A stretch of DNA of 64,000 nt from Holophagales bacterium (GCA_009837885.1 VXSP01000011.1:62001-126000), one strand, 5' to 3'. Shown: positions 9,566 through 18,369, numbered from the stretch's first letter. Program-made: numbers and translations. Notes: generated by a model from the letters alone, not told the origin.

Positions 9566-10627
9566 CTACAGGGCGGACTCTACCTTGAGTTCGCGCCCCA
9601 TCAGATCGCGGATCGCCGCCGCCGGTTTCTTGCCGCGATAGAGGATCTCGACCATCTGTTCCGTGATCGGCAGTTCGACCTGTTTGTCGGTCGCCAGTTC
9701 GAGCAGCGCGAGCGAGTTCCGCACGCCCTCGGCTACGCCGGCGCGGCCCGTCTCGATCTCCTCCAGGGTGCGGCCACGCCCGAGTTCGATCCCCGTGTTC
9801 CGGTTGCGCGACAGGCCGCCGGTGCAGGTCAGCACCAGATCACCCAGGCCGCCGAGCCCGGCGAAGGTAGCCGGCCGGCCGCCGCAGGCGAGCCCCAGGC
9901 GCATCATCTCGTGCAGACCGCGAGTGATCAGCGCCGCGCGCGTGTTCGAGCCGTAGCCCAGACCGTCCAGCACGCCGGCGGCGATCGCGATCACGTTCTT
10001 CGCCGCGGCGCCTATCTCCACGCCCACCACGTCGGTCGAGCTGTAGAGCCGCAGCGCCCCGCACGAGAGTTGGGCCTGCAGCCGTTCCGCCACGCCGGTC
10101 TCCTCCGACGCGACGACGCAGGCGGTCGGCAGCTCGGCGGCCAGCTCGGCGGCGAACGACGGACCGCTGATCGTCGCGAAGTCGATGTCGACGCCCGCCG
10201 ACGAAGCCTCCTCCGCGCAGACATCGCTCATCCGCCGGAAGTGGCCCCGGTGATCGGACTCGATCCCCTTGGCGCCCGAAACCAGGGTCACCCGCTCGGG
10301 CAGCGGGGCGGCAGCGCCCAGGCTGGCGCGCGCGTCCAGGAAGGAGCGAACGACCGCGCGAAAGCCATGGGAAGGCACGACGACGAGCACCGTGCCGCTG
10401 GCGGCGGCCTGTCGCAGGTCCCAGGTAACGCGGACCTCGGCCGGGAGCTCGACGTCTGGCAGGTAACGCTCGTTCACCCGTTCGGAGGCGAGCTGCGCGC
10501 CGAACTCGGCCGAGCGCGCCCACAGCAGCACCGGCGTACCTGCCCGGGCCGCGTGAATGGCAAGCGCGGTGCCCCAGGCGCCCGCACCGAGCACGGCGAT
10601 GCCGCCGGCGGCTCCGGCGCTGCTCAA
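9566..10627 (-). CDS. gpsA: NAD(P)+-dependent glycerol-3-phosphate dehydrogenase
   Basis: This 353-residue cytosolic enzyme makes sn-glycerol-3-phosphate from DHAP for phospholipid synthesis. It has the N-terminal Rossmann motif AVLGAGAWGTALA, TLVSGAKGIE near 135, the substrate-site Lys in AAKNVIAIAAG near 205, and GLGGLGDLVLTCTG near 270. The start codon is TTG at 10627, overlapping the plsY stop as TTGA; no better start is available without losing the first strand. It directly follows plsY, the acyltransferase that uses its product, so the two steps are coupled in one transcript. Confidence 0.95.
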   Translation of the reverse strand: MSSAGAAGGIAVLGAGAWGTALAIHAARAGTPVLLWARSAEFGAQLASERVNERYLPDVELPAEVRVTWDLRQAAASGTVLVVVPSHGFRAVVRSFLDARASLGAAAPLPERVTLVSGAKGIESDHRGHFRRMSDVCAEEASSAGVDIDFATISGPSFAAELAAELPTACVVASEETGVAERLQAQLSCGALRLYSSTDVVGVEIGAAAKNVIAIAAGVLDGLGYGSNTRAALITRGLHEMMRLGLACGGRPATFAGLGGLGDLVLTCTGGLSRNRNTGIELGRGRTLEEIETGRAGVAEGVRNSLALLELATDKQVELPITEQMVEILYRGKKPAAAIRDLMGRELKVESAL

Positions 10628-11277
10628 CCGGAGCCCTCCGGCGCGGGGGGCTTCGCGCCCAGTCGCGATTCCGTTCCGGCCCGCAGCCGCACCAGGTTGG
10701 CCCGGTGCTTGACGATGACGAGCACGGCGATCCCCGCCGTACCCGCCAGCAAGGCCGCCCCCGAATCCACCCCCTGGTCAACTCGAAAGGCGCCGCTCAA
10801 CCAGTAGACGCCGACCAGCAGCGGCAGCGCCACGGCCGCCGAGATCGAGCCCAGGGAAACGTAGCGCCTCCACGCCACCATGACGATGAACACGGCCAGC
10901 GCTCCGAGCGCGGGTCCGGGCACCAGCAGCGCCAGGACACCAGCAGCCGTGGCCACTCCCTTGCCGCCACGGAACCCGAGAAACAGCGGGAACACATGCC
11001 CGGCGACCGCCGCGACCGCGGCCGCCGCCAGCCACCAGGAGCCGACCTCGAGAGAACGCGCCAGGACCACCGCGGCGGCGCCCTTGGCGGCGTCCAGCAG
11101 CAGCGCGAGCAGAGCCGCCCACTTGCCCGAGGCCCGCAGCACGTTCGTCGCGCCGGCGCTGCGGCTGCCGATCGCGCGCACGTCGATGCCCCGGTGGAGG
11201 CGCACGATGAGGTAGCTCCAGGGCAGGGACCCCAGCAGATACGACAGGGCGACGACAACCGGGCCGGATGCCGTCAC
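10624..11277 (-). CDS. plsY: Glycerol-3-phosphate acyltransferase PlsY
   Basis: This 217-residue inner-membrane protein acylates glycerol-3-phosphate with acyl-phosphate, the first step of phospholipid synthesis. It has five or so hydrophobic helices and the three PlsY loops: LLGSLPWSYL near residue 13, GSRSAGATNVLR near 36 (usual GSGNxGATN) and GHVFPLFLGFRGGKGVAT near 97. The start is GTG at 11277, overlapping the cinA stop as GTGA. It precedes gpsA with another 4-nt overlap. Confidence 0.94.
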   Translation of the reverse strand: MTASGPVVVALSYLLGSLPWSYLIVRLHRGIDVRAIGSRSAGATNVLRASGKWAALLALLLDAAKGAAAVVLARSLEVGSWWLAAAAVAAVAGHVFPLFLGFRGGKGVATAAGVLALLVPGPALGALAVFIVMVAWRRYVSLGSISAAVALPLLVGVYWLSGAFRVDQGVDSGAALLAGTAGIAVLVIVKHRANLVRLRAGTESRLGAKPPAPEGSG

Positions 11278-12596
11278 GGCGGACCCATCCGCGACGGCGC
11301 CGCCCAGGGCAGCGCGTCGGCCGGCCCTTCTCCGGACAGCAGCATCCGCCGCAACATCTCCAGTGCGAACTGGGTCGAGAGCTGCCGGACACGCGCCCGA
11401 TCTCCGGGGAACCGCGCCTCGAAGTGCGAGCGCGAGTCCGCCGGTCCGGCCACGGCGATGTGGACCGTGCCCACCGGCCGCGACTCGCTGCCGCCACCCG
11501 GACCCGCAACGCCCGTGATCCCGACGCCGTAGTCGCTGCCGCAACGCTGCCGGGCACCCGCGGCCATCGCCAGCGCCGTCGGTTTCGACACGGCGCCGTG
11601 TTCCGCCAGGGTTTCGCGAGGCACGCCGAGCAACCGCATCTTCAGCCTGTTCGAGTAGGTCAGGAAGCCGCCCACGAACCAGGCGCTGCTCCCGGCGGTG
11701 GCCGTCAACCGCTGGCCGAGAAGGCCGCCGGTGCACGACTCGGCCACCGCGACCGTCTCGCCGCGGGCCGCCAGCAAACCACCGACCGCAGCCTCGAACT
11801 CGACACCGTCCTCGATCGGTCCGACGTAGAACACCGCGTCACCCAGAACATCCCGCACCGCCTCCTCCATCTCGGACAGACGCGGCGACCGGCCTTCCAC
11901 GGGGCCGCCGGCGCGCAGGCGCAGCCGGATCTCGCCCGGCCGTGCCAGGACCGACAGGTTCCCGTCGCCGAAGCGCTCGTAGACGGACGCGATCCTCTCT
12001 TCGACCACCGACTCCGGCAGGCAGGCGACACGCACCTCGACCTGATCGAACCCCGCACCGTCCTCGGCCCGCGCCGCCAGCCACGGATCGAGGGCGTCCT
12101 CGACGAGAGCGTGAAGCTCCCGCGGCACGCCGGGGAACAGAAAGTACGTCGTGCCTCGCGGTGACGGCGCGGCATCCACGATCCGCTGGCCCGGCGCCAC
12201 GCCGGCGCGGTTCGGCAGCATCTCGGCTCCGTCGACCCGCTCCGCCTGCTTCCGGTTGACCCGGGGAATGCGCCGCCCGAGTTTGCGGAAACCGCGCTCG
12301 ATCCGGTCCCACTCGGCCTCGTCGACCGCCACCGAACGCCCGAGTAGCCGGGCCACACCCTCCCGCGTCAGATCGTCCCGGGTCGGACCCAGTCCGCCAG
12401 TCACGAGCAGCAACTCCGCCCGCTCCCGGAGTCCCTCGAGGGCCTCGGCGATCACCACGACATCGTCGCCGACGACCGCCTTCGAAACCAGTTCCACGCC
12501 CCGCCGCCTCAGCACCTCCGTCAGCGCCAGCGAGTTCGTGTCGAGCCGGTCCGTGCCGAGCAACTCGTCGCCGACCGCGAGAATCGAAGCCTTCAC
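11274..12596 (-). CDS. cinA: CinA family nicotinamide-nucleotide amidase
   Basis: This 440-residue protein has the two CinA domains. The N-terminal MoCF-like domain starts ASILAVGDELLGTDRLDTNS and has LVTGGLGPTRDDLT near 82; in the family it acts as an ADP-ribose pyrophosphatase. The C-terminal domain has VAESCTGGLLGQRL near 285 and GITGVAGPGGGS near 365, the NMN deamidase signature. NMN deamidation recycles NAD. It heads the cinA-plsY-gpsA group. The GTG start at 12596 is supported by a TACACT box exactly 6 nt upstream and there is no ribosome-binding site. Confidence 0.94.
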   Translation of the reverse strand: MKASILAVGDELLGTDRLDTNSLALTEVLRRRGVELVSKAVVGDDVVVIAEALEGLRERAELLLVTGGLGPTRDDLTREGVARLLGRSVAVDEAEWDRIERGFRKLGRRIPRVNRKQAERVDGAEMLPNRAGVAPGQRIVDAAPSPRGTTYFLFPGVPRELHALVEDALDPWLAARAEDGAGFDQVEVRVACLPESVVEERIASVYERFGDGNLSVLARPGEIRLRLRAGGPVEGRSPRLSEMEEAVRDVLGDAVFYVGPIEDGVEFEAAVGGLLAARGETVAVAESCTGGLLGQRLTATAGSSAWFVGGFLTYSNRLKMRLLGVPRETLAEHGAVSKPTALAMAAGARQRCGSDYGVGITGVAGPGGGSESRPVGTVHIAVAGPADSRSHFEARFPGDRARVRQLSTQFALEMLRRMLLSGEGPADALPWAAPSRMGPP

Positions 12597-12602
12597 CGGC
12601 GC

Positions 12603-12608
12603 AGTGTA
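12603..12608 (-). promoter_or_regulatory. TANNNT -10 element for cinA (leaderless spacing)
   Basis: TACACT on the minus strand ends 6 nt before the GTG start of cinA. It lies just outside the left arm of the 33-bp inverted repeat, so that repeat occupies the region where a -35 element and regulator sites would be. Confidence 0.5.
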
Positions 12609-12626
12609 GCGAGGCGGCTTGCACCC

Positions 12627-12799
12627 GCCCGCTCCGGTCCGGGGGGAGGGTCCCAGGGGACGCTCGCCCTCAGGGAGAGAGTGGGGAGTCTGGGCTCGCT
12701 GTTGTCGGCTGCGTTCCGCTATGGCGGTGGTTCAGGCAAGGGCGCGGGCAGTCACTTGCCTCCGACCCCCTGGGACCCTCCCCCCGGACCGGAGCGGGC
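12627..12799. repeat. 33-bp perfect inverted repeat with a 107-bp core (MITE-like or giant hairpin)
   Basis: The arm at 12627-12659 and the arm at 12767-12799 are exact reverse complements over 33 bp. They begin GCCCGCTCCGGTCCGG and its complement, and the 107-bp centre has no coding potential. A smaller stem (GGCAAG 12735-12740 with CTTGCC 12755-12760) sits inside. Homology stops abruptly on both outer and inner sides, and I find no clear target-site duplication. It occupies the divergent gap between cinA and the AbrB-type gene, at the left edge of the McrBC island. Confidence 0.8.
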
Positions 12800-12883
12800 T
12801 GGACGCCGTCGGTTCCTGGACGCCTGATGGCTGCGGCCGCTGCTACCGTTGACCCGCATCGGCCATCGGGAAGGAGCGACGTA

Positions 12884-13117
12884 GTGCCGCGAGTCGACGC
12901 CAAGCGCCAGATCACGCTGCCCATCGAGGTATGTAGAGAAGCAGGAATCAAACCCGGCGACGAGTATGGTTGCTTCGCGGCCGAGGGCCGCATCACCATC
13001 GTCCGCAAAGAGACCGGTGCGGCCAAGGGCTTTCTCCGGCGCGTCACCGGCGACCAGAGGTTGAGCGACGACGAGTCGCTACGGAGCGCACTCGACGAGC
13101 CGAACGAACTCCGTTGA
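12884..13117 (+). CDS. AbrB/MazE/SpoVT-type antitoxin, orphan
   Basis: This 77-residue protein is a swapped-hairpin AbrB DNA-binding domain: PRVDAKRQITLPIEVCREA, then GIKPGDEYGC and EGRITIVRK, followed by a Glu/Asp-rich tail typical of the toxin-binding part of an antitoxin. The start is GTG at 12884 because AAGGAG at 12871-12876 lies seven bases upstream; the in-frame ATG at 12827 has no such site. A PIN-domain toxin would be expected to overlap its stop, but the frame there (TTG at 13114) closes after nine codons and mcrC ends at 13132 on the other strand. It is therefore an orphan or a decayed module. Confidence 0.8.
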   Translation: MPRVDAKRQITLPIEVCREAGIKPGDEYGCFAAEGRITIVRKETGAAKGFLRRVTGDQRLSDDESLRSALDEPNELR

Positions 13118-13131
13118 CCGCCCCCCAGGGA

Positions 13132-14229
13132 TCAAGCGGCTGACGCGTTTGCGCCGGCAAGTCCAGCCAGGTCGTCGGCGAGGTCGTGAAGGTCGCGGCG
13201 AAGGTCAGGCCAAGCCTGGCCCAGGTCGAGCGATCGGACCTCGATCGGGTGGCCGGGAAAGCCGTACGCGTGGCGGAACGGATCGCCGTCCGTGGCGTAG
13301 AGCAGCATTCCGGCGGGTGAACGGACCCCGAGGTTGGCTCGGGAGTAGTTCGTGAGGTAGGCCCAAAGTTGGTACAGGTGGTCCGAGCGGAGGAACCTCC
13401 CGTCGCGGGCGAACGGCTCCTTCACGCACTTCGTCTCCACGATCACGCTCCGGCTCCGCTCCGAGGCGCGGCGGGAGGGGACGAAGATGTCGGCGAACAT
13501 AGCCGGCACGGCCGGCGCTGCGATGGGTGCGACCGTGCCGAAGGAGATCTGCCTGTTCCTCGGCCAAACCCCAAGCTCTGGCCGCTCCCGCTTCAGGAAG
13601 CCGCGTACGAAAGCCTCGAACAAGTTGCCCATCTCCGTGTCGCTGGCCGCGAATCCCCGGAACCGGTAGCGGCCGTACCGGCCCTCCGGAACCAGGCGGC
13701 CGGCAACCAGCCGGCAGACGCTGAGCAGGAAGCCGTAGTCCGAGTTGTTGCGGTGGAGCTGCACGCCGTGGAAGAACTCGCCCCGTAGCTCGACTTCATC
13801 GACTTCGGGGAGCAAACGCGCCAGGCGCAGCAGGTCATGGCGCAATCCGTGGTCCAGGTCGTTCGCTGGCAGTGACGCCAACCGCAGCATCGTCGACTTG
13901 ACGAGGCGATTGGGCAACACGTTGCGTGTCAGTTCCTCGTAGCGCACCGCCACGCGGGCGCGGGAACGAAGCGCCCGGGCAACCGTTCGCACCATGTCGA
14001 TCTTCCCCTTCGGCCGCCGCGCGTCCTCGGCGCGCTCCAGGTAGCCGCGGTCGAGGCCACGCCGCCACAGCCGCCGGAAGCTGTCACGGAGCAGGCGTGC
14101 CAGGAGGTTCTGCGGCAGATCATCGGGGACCGAGGCTTGTTCTCTCGCTGCCGCCGAGTCCAGATGCTCGTCGTACCGCTCCCACGCGTAGCAGAGAACG
14201 ACGTAGAGAGTGTGGGCCGGAATCTTCAT
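13132..14229 (-). CDS. mcrC: McrC-like subunit of a type IV (McrBC) restriction system
   Basis: This 365-residue protein is the nuclease partner of McrB, which cuts modified DNA. The N-terminus IPAHTLYVVLCYAWE matches the McrC signature. The C-terminal half carries a PD-(D/E)XK site: Asp in FADIFVPS near 244 and VIVETKCVKEP near 262. It follows mcrB by 11 nt on the same strand, so both come from one transcript. Base composition appears less GC-extreme than the core genes around it, in keeping with horizontal transfer. Confidence 0.87.
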   Translation of the reverse strand: MKIPAHTLYVVLCYAWERYDEHLDSAAAREQASVPDDLPQNLLARLLRDSFRRLWRRGLDRGYLERAEDARRPKGKIDMVRTVARALRSRARVAVRYEELTRNVLPNRLVKSTMLRLASLPANDLDHGLRHDLLRLARLLPEVDEVELRGEFFHGVQLHRNNSDYGFLLSVCRLVAGRLVPEGRYGRYRFRGFAASDTEMGNLFEAFVRGFLKRERPELGVWPRNRQISFGTVAPIAAPAVPAMFADIFVPSRRASERSRSVIVETKCVKEPFARDGRFLRSDHLYQLWAYLTNYSRANLGVRSPAGMLLYATDGDPFRHAYGFPGHPIEVRSLDLGQAWPDLRRDLHDLADDLAGLAGANASAA

Positions 14230-14240
14230 CCCGACTCGGA

Positions 14241-15812
14241 TCAGTCGCTGGCAAGCAGGTTCGCTACGGCTTCCGGAGCTTTCTCCGGCCGGTCGAACCA
14301 GTACTCATCGAGCAGCGGCGCGATGTCGAAGCTGACCACCTCCTCGAACCAACGACCGTGGTCTGGCGACTCTCCTGGGGGAGGGTCGCAGAAGTAGCTG
14401 TGACCGATACGGAAGCCGGCTCCCAGGTCCGAGTCCCCGGCGATCGTCTCGTTCAAGGCAGCGAGCCTCTCGCCAATGCGCGTGCGAAATGACGCCGGGA
14501 CGCGTCGATCCTCCAGGTGACGGCGGAACTGGGGGTGCCCGAACGCCGGCTCGACCGTGAAGAAGGCGAATCGCCGGCGGAGTGCGTAGTCGACCAACGC
14601 CAGCGAACGATCTGCCGTGTTCATCGTCCCGATCAGATAGAGGTTCTCCGGCACATGGAACCGTTCGCCGGCGCCTCGCGGGTAGGCGAGCCGTACCGCC
14701 CATTCCTCCGACCGCTTGTCCGCCTCGACGAGCATCAGTAGCTCGCCGAAGATGCCGCTCAGATTGCCTCGGTTGATCTCGTCGATCAACAGCACGTGGG
14801 GCCGGTCATGGTCCTCCCGCGCACGCTTGCAGAAGTCGAGGAACGGCCCGTCGCGAAGCACGAAGCCGCCATCTTCCGTTGGCCGGTAGCCGCGGACGAA
14901 GTCCTCGTAGCCGTAGGACTGGTGGAACTGCACGGCCTCGATGCGCTCCATTGACTGCTCTCCCGCCAGCAACCATGCCAGGCGCTGCGCGATGAACGTC
15001 TTGCCAGTGCCGGGCGGACCTTGGAGCACGAGGGCCTTCTTGCGCCTGAGCTGGGTAAGCAGCCGCTCGATGTCGGCCCGGTCGAGGAAGATGTCGGCGG
15101 CGGCGGCGCCAGTGGTGTAGTTGGCGATGGGCTCCTCAGTATCGCCTGAGGCGGGCACGTCTGCTCCGCCACCAGCCTTCCGCGGATTCCCCATCATCTT
15201 CAGCGTCAGGTTCCACGGGTCGACGCCGAGTTCATCGCTAAGTCCACTAATCGCCCGGCTGAACTCGACGTAGCGTTCGCCAACCGAGTTCCCTGCCCCT
15301 CTTCGGCAGAGCCGACAGAAGTCGGCAGCCTCCGACCGGAGGTTGACCAGCCAGTTTCCCGTGTATAGCTGCCAGCGGTCAGAGTCGTGCCCATGCCAGC
15401 AGACGCTCAGGATCATCGGCGCAAGGTAGCTCGGTCCATCCTCGGACCCGTCCAAAGGCCGACTGTCAATCCACTCCGCGAAACCGTCCACTCGCGCGGC
15501 GGCTTCGTCTTCGCTCGCTGGCCACCGGACGAAGCTCCGCAACCGATCCGTCGCTTCTTCGTCTCCCGCCAGTTCGTCCGCGAGCTTGAGAAGGAAAGGA
15601 CCGTCCCATGCCGGTCCTCCCAACAGCGGGTAGTAGCTCTCGGCGAATTCCCTCAAGCCGCCGCCATCGGCGAACCGACGAGCCGCCTCTCCCACACTGC
15701 GAGAAACGTCTCTGTCCATCGTCGCCACCCAATCGCTTGTCCAACCCTGGTGGTCGCCCCTCGTCTCGTATCGCTTCCGCACGCGCGCCAACTCGTTCTT
15801 TGGAATCTCCAT
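14241..15812 (-). CDS. mcrB: McrB-like AAA+ GTPase of a type IV restriction system
   Basis: This 523-residue protein has an N-terminal part of about 240 residues that I do not recognise and a C-terminal McrB AAA+ motor: Walker A LQGPPGTGKTF near 263, VQFHQSYGYEDFVRGYRP near 295, Walker B VLLIDEINRGNLSG near 344, and the McrB nucleotide motif GTMNTADRSLALVDYALRRR near 395. In McrBC the motor translocates DNA and activates McrC. The start at ATG 15812 has GGGGAGGG ten bases upstream; the longer frame would need TTG. The N-terminal specificity region is not the DUF3578 type as far as I can see, so the modification it reads is unknown. Confidence 0.87.
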   Translation of the reverse strand: MEIPKNELARVRKRYETRGDHQGWTSDWVATMDRDVSRSVGEAARRFADGGGLREFAESYYPLLGGPAWDGPFLLKLADELAGDEEATDRLRSFVRWPASEDEAAARVDGFAEWIDSRPLDGSEDGPSYLAPMILSVCWHGHDSDRWQLYTGNWLVNLRSEAADFCRLCRRGAGNSVGERYVEFSRAISGLSDELGVDPWNLTLKMMGNPRKAGGGADVPASGDTEEPIANYTTGAAAADIFLDRADIERLLTQLRRKKALVLQGPPGTGKTFIAQRLAWLLAGEQSMERIEAVQFHQSYGYEDFVRGYRPTEDGGFVLRDGPFLDFCKRAREDHDRPHVLLIDEINRGNLSGIFGELLMLVEADKRSEEWAVRLAYPRGAGERFHVPENLYLIGTMNTADRSLALVDYALRRRFAFFTVEPAFGHPQFRRHLEDRRVPASFRTRIGERLAALNETIAGDSDLGAGFRIGHSYFCDPPPGESPDHGRWFEEVVSFDIAPLLDEYWFDRPEKAPEAVANLLASD

Positions 15813-15941
15813 CAGTCGCGAACCCTCCCCGCGTTCCCATCCCAGCTCGGCGCGCAACCCTACTAACGCGCCGATGGAATCCGACAGGCGGCGTCAAGGC
15901 CCGGCTTCAAGTCGCTCCACAGTGACGGTGAACACTGACAA

Positions 15942-15956
15942 TCAGTCGACAATCAC
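15942..15956 (-). pseudogene. vapC-like stub: four codons then stop
   Basis: Immediately overlapping the vapB stop as GTGA is GTG ATT GTC GAC TGA, that is V-I-V-D-stop. PIN toxins paired with this type of VapB start with a matching strand ((M/V)IVDTSA). Homology stops after four codons, and 130 nt later mcrB begins. The identity is short, so this rests on the exact position and overlap as well as the residues. Confidence 0.4.
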
Positions 15957-16210
15957 CTCGGCAAGACGTGGTCGTCGTAGAGCAGGTCGCCGTGCTCTAC
16001 AGCAGAAGGGCCCGGCTGCAGCGACTCGGCGCAGCGACGGCCGATGGCGAGCAGCTCCTCGACTCGCACATCCAGGTCGCGGCGGCGCTCCTCGCGCGCG
16101 AGACGTTCCCGCAACGCCACTGTGACGGCGCCGGTCATCGTCTCCCCGGTCAGCCGGGCCAGTTCGCGCGCGAGACGACAGGTCTCTTCGTTCCTGATGC
16201 TCAGGGTCAT
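15953..16210 (-). CDS. VapB-like antitoxin (Rv0623-type), orphan
   Basis: This 85-residue protein has the PF07704-type layout: a short ribbon-helix-helix start ([18 protein letters not shown]), [17 protein letters not shown], a basic stretch, and a C-terminal [10 protein letters not shown] equivalent to the LYDExGLP end of such antitoxins. It appears full length. The ATG at 16210 is preferred to an ATG four codons earlier because GGAAG lies before it. The VapC toxin is missing apart from a four-codon remnant. It lies on the same strand as mcrBC, 141 nt upstream, and could act as a local regulator or simply be a relic. Confidence 0.8.
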   Translation of the reverse strand: MTLSIRNEETCRLARELARLTGETMTGAVTVALRERLAREERRRDLDVRVEELLAIGRRCAESLQPGPSAVEHGDLLYDDHVLPR

Positions 16211-16245
16211 CGTCGCTTCCAACCGTTGCCTTCGTTCGGTCCGCG

Positions 16246-17511
16246 TTACTCCATCACGGCTGGCGGCGGCTCGGCTTCCTCGCCGACAACGAGCGCCGCG
16301 GCGACCTCGCGCTGCAGCGGTTCAGGGTCGCGGCGCACGTAGAGGCGCGCCAGTTCCTGGCCACGTTCCACTTTCTGACCCAGTCGCACGTCGTAACGGA
16401 GCGCGACGGCGTGGTCGATGCTGTTCGGGTCCCGGTCCGGGCGGCACGCGTTGGCGAAGGCGTTGCCGATGCGGCGGCAGTCGACGGCTTCGAGGAATCC
16501 CGATTCGGAGGCCGTGACGACGGCTTCGACCGGCGCCAGGTCGAGGGAGTCGACCCAGCCGGACCTGGCGCCCTGCGCGTCGGCCCAGTCGAGGAGCTTC
16601 TGCCGGGCGGCGCCGGAAGCGATCGCAGCCTCGATGTCCCGCGGCAGGAGTTCCTTTCCTACCAGGCGGGCAGCCTTGCCGCAGATCGCGGTCACCACCT
16701 CAAGCAACCGCGGGTCGCCGTCGCCGGCGAGGCAGTCCAGCGCTTCCCTCACTTCGGCCGCGTGGCCAACCCAGCGACCCAGGGGCTGGTTCATGTCGCT
16801 CAGGACGTAGTCGGCCGGCGTGCCGCAGGCGGCGCTGATCTCGACGAGGCTCGAGGCCAGCGAGCGGGTGTCGCGCGCGTCGGGGAAGAAGGCGCCGTTG
16901 CCGCTCTTCACGTCGAACACGATCCCGGACGCTCCGAGCGCCAGTTTCTTGGACAGAATGCTGCCGACGACGAGGGGAATCGAACTCACGGTCGACGTGC
17001 GATCCCGCAGACCGTAGAGACGCCTGTCGGCGGGTGCGATGCCGGCGGTGGCGATGCCGATCGCCATGCCGAAGCGGTCCAGCAGGTCGAGGGCGCCGGC
17101 CCGGTCGAGCTCCAGGCGCACGCCCGGGATGCTCTCCAGCTTGTCGGCGGTGCCGCCGCTGTGGCCCAGGGCCCGGCCCGTCAGCTTGGCCGCCGGTACG
17201 CCGCAGGAGGCCAGCAGCGGCAAAGCGATCAGACTGACCGTGTCGCCCACGCCGCCGGTGGAGTGCTTGTCGACCAGGGGACCGAAGTCCTCCGCCAGGG
17301 CCCACCGGTCGCCGGATTCGAGCATCGCCAGGGTCAGTTCCCGCGTCTCGTCCCGGTCGAGCCCCCGCATCGCGGCGGCCATCAGGAAGGCGGCGAGCTG
17401 GACGTCGGTCCAGCTATCGGAGGCCGCACCGTCGACGACCGACCGCACTTCCGCCGCGGTCAGCGTCCGCCCCTCCCGCATCCGGTTCAGGATGTCGAAG
17501 GGCGTCGCCAT
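16246..17511 (-). CDS. deoA: Thymidine / pyrimidine-nucleoside phosphorylase
   Basis: This 421-residue enzyme cleaves pyrimidine nucleosides with phosphate. It has the family signatures [15 protein letters not shown] near 84, [18 protein letters not shown] near 112, [11 protein letters not shown] near 193 and a C-terminal [14 protein letters not shown] swivelling domain. The length is a little below E. coli DeoA (440) and close to Bacillus Pdp, so whether it is thymidine-specific or broad is not decided. It follows the TPR-like gene by 21 nt and ends 35 nt before the orphan vapB. Confidence 0.94.
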   Translation of the reverse strand: MATPFDILNRMREGRTLTAAEVRSVVDGAASDSWTDVQLAAFLMAAAMRGLDRDETRELTLAMLESGDRWALAEDFGPLVDKHSTGGVGDTVSLIALPLLASCGVPAAKLTGRALGHSGGTADKLESIPGVRLELDRAGALDLLDRFGMAIGIATAGIAPADRRLYGLRDRTSTVSSIPLVVGSILSKKLALGASGIVFDVKSGNGAFFPDARDTRSLASSLVEISAACGTPADYVLSDMNQPLGRWVGHAAEVREALDCLAGDGDPRLLEVVTAICGKAARLVGKELLPRDIEAAIASGAARQKLLDWADAQGARSGWVDSLDLAPVEAVVTASESGFLEAVDCRRIGNAFANACRPDRDPNSIDHAVALRYDVRLGQKVERGQELARLYVRRDPEPLQREVAAALVVGEEAEPPPAVME

Positions 17512-17532
17512 CGGGCTGTCCCGGGACGGCTG

Positions 17533-18369
17533 CTAGCCGCCGAACGTGAACGGCGACGCGGCCGCCGCTTCGGGGCCGAGCTGCTGCCGGGCGCGGATCG
17601 CGTAGCCGCTGTCCGGGAACTCGTTGACTACCCGCTGGAAGGTCTCCCGGGCGCCCTCTTCGTCGCCGAGCTGCGCCAGCGTGGCGGCCAACTCGAACAA
17701 CAAGGCGTCCTTCGGCAGCGGCGACGATTCGGCCGCCACCGCGCCGCGCAGCGTGGCGGCCAGTTCCTCGCCCCGCCCCTCGGCCCGATCCAGGCTGTAG
17801 AGGTTCAACTGCACGCCGATGGCCATCGCGTGATCGCGGCCGGCTGCTTCCAGATAGCCCGTCCACAGCTCCCGCGCCGTAGCGGTGTCCCCATCAGCGG
17901 CTGCGATCTGCCCCAGGTAGACGGAAGCCAGCCGGCCGGACGAGGTCGAGCCGAAGCTCGCCCTCACAGCCTCGAGTTCCGTCCTCGCCGCCGAGCGCCG
18001 CTCCGCCTCCGAGGCGAAGCTCAGGCCGTCGTCACCGCCTTCACTCCCGGTAGTGGGCGCCTCGGTCTCCGCGGCACCCTCGTCCGGAGCGCTGTCGGGA
18101 GGCGTGCCGAACAGGTCGTCGATTGCGTCCGTCGCCGGCGCGTCGATCGGCGCCCGGTAGGTTTTCAGGGCCTCGCTGAGCTGGTAGCTGGCCTCCTTCT
18201 CCCGGCCATCCTGGTAGTTGAGGAACAGCACGACCCCGACGACCGCCGCGATCACCGCGGCGACGCCCATCAGGATCTGTCGAACGTGCTCAGCGAACCA
18301 CGTGGAAGCCGAAAAGACAGCCTCCCGAACTTCGTCGCGCCGTATCTCGTCTCGTGTCAAACGGCTCAT
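17533..18369 (-). CDS. YfgM-like tetratricopeptide-fold membrane-anchored protein
   Basis: This 278-residue protein has a cytosolic N-terminus rich in charged residues, one transmembrane helix at about 35-52 ([19 protein letters not shown]), an acidic Pro/Ala linker, and TPR-like helices ([40 protein letters not shown]). This is the layout of YfgM/PF09976, which in E. coli binds the Sec translocon and periplasmic chaperones. An SD-like GGAGGAG (18376-18383) precedes the ATG and a TAGGGT box lies at 18394-18399, so this message has a normal short leader. It is co-transcribed with deoA. Confidence 0.7.
   Translation of the reverse strand: MSRLTRDEIRRDEVREAVFSASTWFAEHVRQILMGVAAVIAAVVGVVLFLNYQDGREKEASYQLSEALKTYRAPIDAPATDAIDDLFGTPPDSAPDEGAAETEAPTTGSEGGDDGLSFASEAERRSAARTELEAVRASFGSTSSGRLASVYLGQIAAADGDTATARELWTGYLEAAGRDHAMAIGVQLNLYSLDRAEGRGEELAATLRGAVAAESSPLPKDALLFELAATLAQLGDEEGARETFQRVVNEFPDSGYAIRARQQLGPEAAAASPFTFGG

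Noticed and set aside
12670..13047. 125-codon frame on the minus strand between cinA and mcrC
   Set aside because: It is the antisense of the AbrB-type gene plus the inverted repeat; its C-terminal part repeats the same PAPVRGEGPRG as a plus-strand frame only because both read the repeat arms.
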